From NCBI GenBank assembly GCA_003152595.1, contig PMAM01000043.1, positions 22,863 through 37,517 on the forward strand: DNA of 14,655 nucleotides, read 5' to 3'. This DNA is from Acidobacterium sp. Lineage in GTDB: Bacteria > Acidobacteriota > Terriglobia > Terriglobales > Acidobacteriaceae. The position numbers and the translations under genes were made by a program. Position 1 is the first letter of the stretch; every line of letters begins with the position of its first letter. The notes beneath the pieces are model-generated. The model was not told the origin of the DNA and searched no databases. It saw nothing but the letters and a program-made list of their open reading frames with translations. Of this stretch, positions 1 through 6,032 are shown one piece after another.

Positions 1-175
1 CTCTACAACTCCTGACCTCTACCGTGTCAAAGATTGCCCTGCGAATCCGTGGCTCCGGCAAACACCTTCTGCATTGCCGTGATTTGTGCGGGCAACAAGC
101 AGGTTGGAGTCTTGGTCGACCGGCTTCCTGATCAAGCCCACTGAAGAACCGCCAGAAGAGGCCGATCAACAAGGT

Positions 176-1441
176 ATGCATCCTCCGCAACGGATCGCCC
201 GCATCCTCGTGCTCTTTGCCATCGCTCTGACGATTTCCGGCGCGATCGGTTGCGGCTCCCGCAGTTTCGCTCCGTCCCCGCCGCCTTTCCCTTTGCTCAG
301 CGCGGAGAATCCCGTCGACTGGTGGGTTGCCTTCAAATTCAACACAGCCAATTTCCCCGGCTGCAAAGCACAAGCCATCCGCGCCTGCCAGTTCGGCGGC
401 CAACCGCAGCCATACTATTCAGGATTCAGCCAGCAGTTCGTCTACGCCAGCAGCGAAAATGAGACTCTTCAGGAAGGCATCGACTGTCTCGGCGACACCC
501 TCACCGATCCCGTCGGCGCCACCTTCGACCAGATCTACAACGGAGACTTCAACTTCGTCGTCTGGAACGACCAGTTCTACAACGACCCTCCGATCGCAGG
601 CTGTACCACCTTTTGCGACACGCCCTGGGGCCACTCCAAAGGCATGCTCGCCTGGGATAACAGTGGCGACGGCCTGGTTCTGCAGGTCACCACTCCCTCC
701 TGGCCCGCCGCCGGCAGCAAGCTCTTCCCGCGCCTGACCGACGGCAACACCCTGGGCTGTGTCAAGGACGACGATGTCCTCGTCAGCCAGCAGTTCTTCG
801 CGCTCCGGCTCACCAAACCAGACGTCCTTATCGTCCTCAAAGCCCTCGCCAACTCGAGCGTCGTCACCGATCCTGCCAATCCGCAAATCGTCCACAATGG
901 CGGCCCCGCAGACATTCAGCAACTCGTCGCTGCACTCGGCAAACAATCCACCAGCCGCACGGCCATCGTCGCCACCCTCTCTTCCGGCGTGCGCCTCATC
1001 TCGAAACCCTCCAGCCTCGAAGTTCCACCCTGGCAAATGGTCTCCGCCCTCCTTGGCGGACACGCCCTGCGCGCAGCCACCTGGTGGGAAGACCCGGGAG
1101 AAATTCCTTCCACCACCGCCTCGACCCCCATCGCCTGCTGGGACCCATCGCTCCCACAACCGGGAGCGGTTGAAATCGCCACCACCGGCACATGGGCGGG
1201 CAAAACCCTCGGCCTTGAGGGTGGACTCGGCACCAACTTCAACCACGCCAAGATCGGCGTCTCCATCTCCGGCACCGACACCATTTTTACCGACATGAAT
1301 CAGGACGGTTCGCTGTCCGGCGAGTGCAATAGCTCACAAAACGGACGCGGCGGACTCTTCTACGTCCTCGAAGACCCGAAACTCCACGACTCCATCGCGC
1401 AGCTGATCTCCGGAGCATCGGCACCGGTAAAGGCTCCATGA
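176..1441 (+). CDS. DNase II-family endonuclease, predicted lipoprotein
   Basis: A 421-residue secreted protein that I assign to the DNase II family (PF03265), which cleaves DNA without metal at acid pH, leaving 3'-phosphate ends. Family-like features in order: an opening PVDWWVAFKF near residues 46-55, YNDPP near 135-139, the first catalytic motif WGHSKG with H153 and K155, a QQFFALRL stretch near 205-212, the second catalytic motif NHAK with H357 and K359, then FTDMNQ (371-376) and GRGG (390-393), matching the DMN and RGG block after the second HxK of animal DNase II. The N-terminus has a hydrophobic signal ending AIGC, so Cys26 is probably lipidated although the lipobox is imperfect. Eight further cysteines could form disulfides. 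The ATG at 176 is preferred over a GTG at 86, because the 86 start would put 30 polar residues before the signal peptide; AGAAGAGG at 154-161 is a distant possible ribosome site. It converges on the phosphatase operon. The activity is inferred from motifs. Confidence 0.85.
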   Translation: MHPPQRIARILVLFAIALTISGAIGCGSRSFAPSPPPFPLLSAENPVDWWVAFKFNTANFPGCKAQAIRACQFGGQPQPYYSGFSQQFVYASSENETLQEGIDCLGDTLTDPVGATFDQIYNGDFNFVVWNDQFYNDPPIAGCTTFCDTPWGHSKGMLAWDNSGDGLVLQVTTPSWPAAGSKLFPRLTDGNTLGCVKDDDVLVSQQFFALRLTKPDVLIVLKALANSSVVTDPANPQIVHNGGPADIQQLVAALGKQSTSRTAIVATLSSGVRLISKPSSLEVPPWQMVSALLGGHALRAATWWEDPGEIPSTTASTPIACWDPSLPQPGAVEIATTGTWAGKTLGLEGGLGTNFNHAKIGVSISGTDTIFTDMNQDGSLSGECNSSQNGRGGLFYVLEDPKLHDSIAQLISGASAPVKAP

Positions 1442-1590
1442 TCCTCCACGCAGCGACGCGGTTGGCGATCGTTCCCAGACTGCGGCCTCGCCATCTGCTT
1501 CTGCTGCTGCCACGACTATCGTTTCCCCGGGCGATGACGCTGTGGCGGCCAGATCGCGCGCCTCTGTCAGGAGGCTCACGGCCAGCCGTC
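1442..1590. other. Convergent intergenic spacer
   Basis: This 149-bp gap lies between the 3' ends of the DNase II-like gene and the phosphatase operon. It is GC-rich. I see no convincing stem with a T-tract; a short GCCTC/GAGGC stem at 1560-1575 is the only small hairpin. An octamer, GTCAGGAG, occurs twice (1566-1573 and 1595-1602), the second copy inside the end of the phosphatase gene. Confidence 0.5.
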
Positions 1591-2520
1591 CTATGTCAGG
1601 AGTTTGTCGCATAGCAGTGTTTGTACGGTGGAGCTCAAACCAAGCCCCTGGTTGATGTAATTGGCCATGGTTCCGTAGCTTGCTGTGACCTGGTTCAAAG
1701 CCGCATCGAGGTATCTCTGGTCGGCGATCCATATGGGGTAGTAGATATCGGCGAAAGCCTGGCCATCGGCGTTCGCCATCTGCTGCCAGGACGCCTGAAT
1801 CGAAGCCGCGCTGTAGACATTGGTGAGCATGTAGTCCTGCACGATCACGCTCTGCGGAACGCCCAGCACGCTGAGCAGAATCGTGGTGACCCAGCCGGTG
1901 CGATCCTTGCCGCCGTTGCAATGGTAGACCTGAGAGCCGCCACTCGTGGTTGCGAGCTTCTGAAAGACTTCTGCCAGCCGGCCGCGCACACCGCTGTCGG
2001 TTACGAACTCCGTATAGGAGAACTCCATATCGGAGATCGCCTGGTCTGCGGAGGTGAGCGCCGGTGCCGGATTGTTGGAAGTACCGATGATATTGATATT
2101 CAGCCAGGTCGCGCCGGCCGGTGGGATGTCAGGCAATAACGCGATCTCTCCAGGAGTGCGAAGGTCATAGTCCGCGACGATATGCAGCGTGTTCAACGTC
2201 GCCAGATCGGTCGGCGAAGGGTCGAGAGCGTTCGAACGGTAGATCACGCCGCGTTGTAGTTTGCGGCCGCTGGAAGTGCGATACGCTCCCTCATCGTTCG
2301 CGCCGGCAACGTCGCGGAAGTTGTTTACCGACGTCAGCCGAGGAGTGGGTGGCGGCGCATAGCTGTCCTCTCCACAAGACACAAGCCAGGGCGCAGAGAG
2401 GGCAGGCAACAGGAGAGAGCACAGGGAGCCCTTCAGGAATCCGCGGCGGGTAGGCGCGCCTGGATCCTCGATTCTGAGAAACGGGTTGATCGCCGCGGAG
2501 ACTTCTGTGGCGTTTCGCAT
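1591..2520 (-). CDS. PtpB-like tyrosine/dual-specificity phosphatase, Tat-exported lipoprotein
   Basis: A 309-residue protein of the Y_phosphatase3 type (PF13350; relatives include mycobacterial PtpB and Listeria LipA), cysteine-dependent phosphatases that act on phosphoproteins and in some cases phosphoinositides. The signature HCNGGKDRTG spans residues 200-209, with nucleophile Cys201 and Arg207 forming the CX5R loop. SVNNFRDVAG (64-73) and the YRS and DLRTPGE segments (94-124) are typical of the family's N-terminal half. Export: twin arginines R25-R26 in TRRGFLKG, a hydrophobic stretch and a lipobox ending at Cys49, so a folded lipoprotein sent through Tat. The ATG at 2520 is fixed by AAGGAG six bases upstream; the frame stays open further upstream but only inside the neighbouring gene. 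It is the last gene of the minus-strand operon, 38 bp after the metallophosphoesterase. Family call firm; natural substrate unknown. Confidence 0.9.
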   Translation of the reverse strand: MRNATEVSAAINPFLRIEDPGAPTRRGFLKGSLCSLLLPALSAPWLVSCGEDSYAPPPTPRLTSVNNFRDVAGANDEGAYRTSSGRKLQRGVIYRSNALDPSPTDLATLNTLHIVADYDLRTPGEIALLPDIPPAGATWLNINIIGTSNNPAPALTSADQAISDMEFSYTEFVTDSGVRGRLAEVFQKLATTSGGSQVYHCNGGKDRTGWVTTILLSVLGVPQSVIVQDYMLTNVYSAASIQASWQQMANADGQAFADIYYPIWIADQRYLDAALNQVTASYGTMANYINQGLGLSSTVQTLLCDKLLT

Positions 2521-2526
2521 GAGTAA

Positions 2527-2532
2527 CTCCTT
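2527..2532 (-). promoter_or_regulatory. Ribosome binding site of the PtpB-like phosphatase
   Basis: On the minus strand this reads AAGGAG, six bases before the ATG at 2520. It decides the start, because the reading frame remains open for another ~540 bases upstream over the metallophosphoesterase gene. Confidence 0.85.
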
Positions 2533-2558
2533 CTTTCGTCGTGCGTTGATTTCAAGGC

Positions 2559-3935
2559 TCAATACGAATTTACGGCGGCGACGATTCCCTGCTCCGACAC
2601 ATTGCCAACCCCGCTCCAGTACACCGGCCAGTTCAGGTTCGTAATGGTGTTGCCGGAGTTGTTGCCGGAGTAGTAGTACTGCCGGAAGAGCGCCTCCTTC
2701 GCCGGGTCCGACGCCAGCTGCGCCAACAGCTTCTGCAGCGATCCCGCCGAGTAGTCCGGCGCACCGTAGGCCTGCGTGAAGGTGTAATAGTCCTCGAACT
2801 GGGTGGGGAGCGTGGCGAGACCGAGACTGTACTTCATCGCTTCGTAATCGCCCGGCACGAATGTATTGAGATCGAGCGTAAACCGCTTGTAGGCGGGATC
2901 GTTGGCAAAGACCGGGCTGATGCCGGGCGCTATTTCCAGAGCGCAGCCGGGCATCATGATCCGATATTCGTCCATGTGGGTATGACCGGCAATCGCCATC
3001 ACAACCGCGCCCGGATGGCTGGCGATCGTGCCGAGGAAAGACACCTGATAGTCGGTGTTCCACATCATCGCCGCGCTTGCAATATGTCCATTGCTGTCGA
3101 CATTAGCTGCGGTTTGACCCAGAAAGCCGCCCACCGGCACGTGCATCACGATCCAGACCTTCTGGCCCGCGCCCTGCGCCGCCGCGAGTTTCGTGGCCAG
3201 CCACGCAAACTGTGCGGCGACGGCGGCCGAATTATCTCCGGGCACATAGGGGGAGCAGAGGATCGTGTTCAGGCCGATCGCCATCAGTTCTCCGCCGAAG
3301 AGCTCGACTGCATAATTGCCGGCCGTCTGGAACGTGCTCATGAAATCCACCTCGCTCGCGGCTCCGTGCAGCATCTGCGTATAGAAGCTCTCCGCGTTAT
3401 GGGCCAGGAAGGTGCTGTCCGGACCATAGCCGGTGTACGAATCGCAGTTGCCGACAGCGAAGAGGACCGGGATGGTCCCCACCGCGGCTCGGATCTGCTG
3501 CATCACGAACGCCGCGGTTTTATCGGTAAAGGATGCGGCTCGCGCCTGGTCGCTGCTCCCTGAGGCCTGCTGGTATAAGCCGGCGATGTTATGTCCGAGT
3601 AAGTCGCCGGTATAGATTGCAACCTGACTCGTTCCCAGATTCTGCTGCACGCTGGCTAGGGCCAGCTTCAGGAGCGGGTAGTTGGTATCGGCTCCCCAGA
3701 GCGACGGAGCCGCGATTCCGGCCGACTCGAAGATACCCTGCCACTGGCTTGCATCGGTGGCATCGAGCTCCTGAAACACTTTCGGATCGTTGGCATAGAA
3801 CGGATTGAAATGGATATCGGAGAAGGCCAGCAACGGAGCGCTGCCGGGCGCGAAGGAGTTCCCCCCCCCGCTGCAACCCGAGATCAGGGCGGCGCTGGCC
3901 AGTTCAAGAAAAGTGCGGCGAGAAACGTGTTGCAT
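2559..3935 (-). CDS. Calcineurin-like metallophosphoesterase, Tat-exported lipoprotein
   Basis: A 458-residue binuclear-metal phosphoesterase whose large insertions and overall layout resemble secreted acid-sphingomyelinase-like or PPN1-like enzymes. Metal-binding motifs in order: SDIH with D40 and H42, TGDLLGHN with D111, GNCD with N163, MHVPVGG with H265, and GHTH with H318 and H320. The usual GNH(D/E) histidine is replaced by Cys164; the asparagine ligand is kept. The N-terminus VSRRTFLE (twin arginines R6-R7) followed by LISGC indicates Tat export and lipidation at Cys21. AAGGAG lies seven bases before the ATG. The C-terminal ~100 residues (from about 360) are rich in Tyr and Asn and carry no motif I recognise. 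It is the middle gene of the operon, 45 bp after the histidine-phosphatase gene. A run of nine G on the coding strand sits just after the lipidated cysteine. The substrate (phosphodiester, nucleotide or polyphosphate) cannot be told from sequence. Confidence 0.9.
   Translation of the reverse strand: MQHVSRRTFLELASAALISGCSGGGNSFAPGSAPLLAFSDIHFNPFYANDPKVFQELDATDASQWQGIFESAGIAAPSLWGADTNYPLLKLALASVQQNLGTSQVAIYTGDLLGHNIAGLYQQASGSSDQARAASFTDKTAAFVMQQIRAAVGTIPVLFAVGNCDSYTGYGPDSTFLAHNAESFYTQMLHGAASEVDFMSTFQTAGNYAVELFGGELMAIGLNTILCSPYVPGDNSAAVAAQFAWLATKLAAAQGAGQKVWIVMHVPVGGFLGQTAANVDSNGHIASAAMMWNTDYQVSFLGTIASHPGAVVMAIAGHTHMDEYRIMMPGCALEIAPGISPVFANDPAYKRFTLDLNTFVPGDYEAMKYSLGLATLPTQFEDYYTFTQAYGAPDYSAGSLQKLLAQLASDPAKEALFRQYYYSGNNSGNTITNLNWPVYWSGVGNVSEQGIVAAVNSY
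3861..3869. repeat. Nine-base C/G homopolymer in the metallophosphoesterase 5' end
   Basis: The plus strand has nine consecutive C, which is G9 in the coding strand, covering codons for Gly23-Gly25 directly after the lipobox Cys21-Ser22. The frame is intact at nine. A gain or loss of one base would truncate the enzyme just after its signal peptide. Confidence 0.9.
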
Positions 3936-3980
3936 GTCGGATCTCCTTCAAAGCCTGGTGAGGCCGGCCTGAGGACGCGG

Positions 3981-5465
3981 TCAGAATTGAGGTGCAACTT
4001 TCGGCAGCAGGGTGGAATCGATACCTTCGCAAAGCGAGTTATTCACGGTGAGATTGCCCGTTGCATCCAGTTTTACGGTCCAGATGGAGTCGTAGTCGGC
4101 GCTGCCCCAGCCCGGCACAGGAGCTGTACTTCCGTAGCTGGCCAGAAGCTGCTGCACGATCATGGGAATGTTGCTGTGTTCCCACGCGACCAGAATGGTC
4201 TGCCCGGTAAACTCGCCGTTCTGGAAGAAGAAAGTGCTGGTTTCCTGGGGACCATTCGCATCGGTCAACAGGAAGCCGGATACAAGAGTGAAGGGCAGAT
4301 TGTTGGCGATCACGTAAGGCTGAGGTGTCATGGCGAGAGTATTGTGGGACCACTCGGATTGGCCCGATGCGCTGACGGATCCACTGGTGACCTGGGCCGG
4401 ATCCATTGAATAGACATGGCTGGGATTCACTTTTCCACGCAGCGCGTTCACCAGATCGAGCGTGCGCCACTGCCCTGCCGCGACATAATTGCCGTCGGAG
4501 AAGGTTGCCGAGGGATGAGCATTGGCGTGGCGGATGAAGTAGACAGTCTCATTGGTATTGGTGTTTGCCGGCGCGCCGGTGAGGGGAGCGCCATTCGCCG
4601 GGATCGAGAAGGGCGTTGCCTGACACGGTGACGGAACCAAAGGCGCGGATGGCAGAACCGGATAGGCAGCCGTGGGAGTTACATTGCTGTTATAGGTGGC
4701 GAGGGTGGCGCTGCCCGACGGCGCTATCGAAATGGCATAGATCAGGTTGGGACCCTGGTAGTCCGACGGAATGTTCAGGCCGTAACGCCTGGAGTTATTC
4801 AGCTTCTTCAGCATCGCGCTGGTCGCTTCCCACGGGGCGGAGAAGACGTAGTAGCCAGGGACATCCGCATTGACAATGCCGGTGAGAAGGGTTTCGTTGT
4901 CGCCATCCATGTCATTGAAATCGAGCCCCTGACAGGTGGGGCAGGGATATTGCAGCGACGGCGCGGCCACGCCCACCGGCACCGAGCCCGGCGCGTACGA
5001 CACGTTGATGGGAAAGTTCTGGCCGGGGGTCGAAACCGTGCCCGGGCCGCCGCTGGTCGTGGTGATCTGGTTAAGCATGTCGAACTGCTGGATCGTCTCC
5101 AGCCCCGCCATATCCGGATAACCGTTGACGGTCTGCAGATGGGTCATCGGTTCCAGCGCGTAGATGGCAGTGACGTTGTTATTTCCCAACACATCCTGTT
5201 GCAGAAATGGGGCCATCAGGAGCGATCGCTGCAGCCCCTGAGGGGTCAGATTTGCAGTGTCCGGCTGCACATCGCCGGTGGCCTGGTACTCCAGATCGGG
5301 ACTCACCACGAAAATAAGGTTGATGTTGCCGGCGGGGAGCGGGGCGGAAGCGGCTGGCCGGAGCATCCCCTGATTGCCGGATCCGGAGCATGCGCACAGG
5401 AGCCACAGCGATGCTGACAGGCAGAGGCTCAGCAGGCAGACGGGAGTTAGACAGCGAAATTTCAT
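3981..5465 (-). CDS. Two-domain histidine-phosphatase-superfamily lipoprotein
   Basis: A 494-residue lipoprotein: hydrophobic signal with lipobox LCAC (Cys26). The C-terminal half, from about residue 305, is a histidine phosphatase (phosphoglycerate-mutase-like) domain: YFIRHANAH carries R312-H313, the phosphate-accepting His of the RHG-type motif, and VAWEHSN carries E429-H430, the second catalytic His. The N-terminal half (about 47-265) looks like a degenerate copy of the same fold: IFVVSPD aligns with YFIRHAN and PWEATSAM aligns with AWEHSNIPM, so both catalytic histidines are lost. Such domains hydrolyse phosphomonoesters; the exact substrate is unknown. The ATG at 5465 is preferred over a TTG at 5504 because it starts immediately before the signal peptide, although no strong ribosome site is seen (a weak AGAG lies about eight bases upstream). 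It is the first gene of the operon 5465 to 1591, 45 bp before the metallophosphoesterase, and divergent from the large phosphoesterase gene. Confidence 0.8.
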   Translation of the reverse strand: MKFRCLTPVCLLSLCLSASLWLLCACSGSGNQGMLRPAASAPLPAGNINLIFVVSPDLEYQATGDVQPDTANLTPQGLQRSLLMAPFLQQDVLGNNNVTAIYALEPMTHLQTVNGYPDMAGLETIQQFDMLNQITTTSGGPGTVSTPGQNFPINVSYAPGSVPVGVAAPSLQYPCPTCQGLDFNDMDGDNETLLTGIVNADVPGYYVFSAPWEATSAMLKKLNNSRRYGLNIPSDYQGPNLIYAISIAPSGSATLATYNSNVTPTAAYPVLPSAPLVPSPCQATPFSIPANGAPLTGAPANTNTNETVYFIRHANAHPSATFSDGNYVAAGQWRTLDLVNALRGKVNPSHVYSMDPAQVTSGSVSASGQSEWSHNTLAMTPQPYVIANNLPFTLVSGFLLTDANGPQETSTFFFQNGEFTGQTILVAWEHSNIPMIVQQLLASYGSTAPVPGWGSADYDSIWTVKLDATGNLTVNNSLCEGIDSTLLPKVAPQF

Positions 5466-5729
5466 AGCTTGAACTCTTGATTTCCTCTGCTGATTTGGGC
5501 GCAACGGGCCCGCAGGGCTCCCCGCATCCTGGAGCAGGGGCAGCGAGCGTCCAGGAACGCCAACCGTGCGACAGCATTCTTCATAGCGACCTTCAACGAA
5601 CCTGAAATTGGTCCGACTGAGTGCCTTATCGACATGGCGCGGTCCGCCCGTCAGTGTGCAGGCTCGCCATTCTTGCGCAGGGACAAGGACGGGAATTGGC
5701 TGCCCTCGAGGCTATCGTTCCGGCCCGTC

Positions 5730-5765
5730 GATTCCCGAAACGGGAATCAGTTCCGTTTCGGTTTT
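5730..5765 (+). terminator. Overlapping hairpins ending in a T-run (terminator- or attenuator-like)
   Basis: Hairpin A is GATTCCCG-AAA-CGGGAATC (5730-5748), a perfect eight-base stem. Hairpin B pairs CCGAAACGG (5735-5743) with CCGTTTCGG (5753-5761) over a nine-base loop and is followed by TTTT (5762-5765), the form of an intrinsic terminator on the plus strand. A and B share bases 5735-5748 and cannot form together. It lies about 270 bp upstream of the large phosphoesterase gene, so it could end a short leader or a small RNA. Function is inferred from shape only. Confidence 0.45.
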
Positions 5766-5964
5766 CTGCACACACCTGCAGAGTTAAATTCTGCGGGGCA
5801 GGCATTTAAGCGCAAGGCGCGCCATGCAATGCTGGCAGCGATAGGGCGCGCAGACTCTATCGAGCCTCGATGCCGCACAGAGTCAGCGTTACGTCCGTCA
5901 TGGGAAGTCACTGCCGGTGGAGTGTTGTTAGCACATCCATCTGCAATGCTTCGACTTGGCCTCA

Positions 5965-5988
5965 TTTCTCGTGATAACTCATGAGAAA
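5965..5988. promoter_or_regulatory. Ten-base inverted repeat upstream of the phosphoesterase gene
   Basis: The arms TTTCTCGTGA (5965-5974) and TCATGAGAAA (5979-5988) are complementary at nine of ten positions, the exception being a G.U-compatible pair, and are separated by TAAC. Its centre is about 55 bp before the start codon, which fits an operator or a 5'-leader hairpin. No regulator family can be named. Confidence 0.45.
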
Positions 5989-6022
5989 CGACGGAAGATA
6001 CGCCCGCCGATAATGGCGAAAC

Positions 6023-6027
6023 AGGAG
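6023..6027 (+). promoter_or_regulatory. Ribosome binding site of the large phosphoesterase lipoprotein
   Basis: AGGAG lies five bases before the ATG at 6033. It favours that start over the GTG at 6027, which overlaps the site, and over the ATG at 6042, which is 14 bases away. Confidence 0.75.
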
Positions 6028-6032
6028 TGTCG

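Larger units (their letters stand above)
5466..6032. other. Divergent intergenic region (567 bp)
   Basis: It must hold the promoters of the minus-strand phosphatase operon and of the large plus-strand phosphoesterase gene. I cannot place either promoter with confidence. Two structured elements are visible and listed separately: overlapping hairpins ending in a T-run at 5730-5765 and a ten-base inverted repeat at 5965-5988. No convincing small gene is seen; short open frames here lack family features and a ribosome site. Confidence 0.6.

Noticed and set aside
1..175. Possible end of an upstream gene or promoter at the left edge.
   Set aside because: No frame shows recognisable coding content and no clear -35/-10 pair is visible.
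419..1246. A 275-codon minus-strand open frame.
   Set aside because: It is antisense to the DNase II-like gene, whose conserved motifs are on the plus strand.
2521..3063. N-terminal extension of the PtpB-like frame into the metallophosphoesterase gene.
   Set aside because: It is the wrong frame of a well-supported gene, and a strong AAGGAG plus Tat signal fixes the start at 2520.
5890..5915. Two GTCA elements ten bases apart (5897 and 5907), considered as a Pho box.
   Set aside because: The spacing and flanks do not match the 11-base CTGTCA-type repeat known from enteric bacteria, and the acidobacterial consensus is not known to me.
5634..5984. A 116-codon plus-strand open frame in the divergent region.
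   Set aside because: It has no ribosome site and no family motif, runs through the hairpins and ends inside the inverted repeat at 5965-5988.
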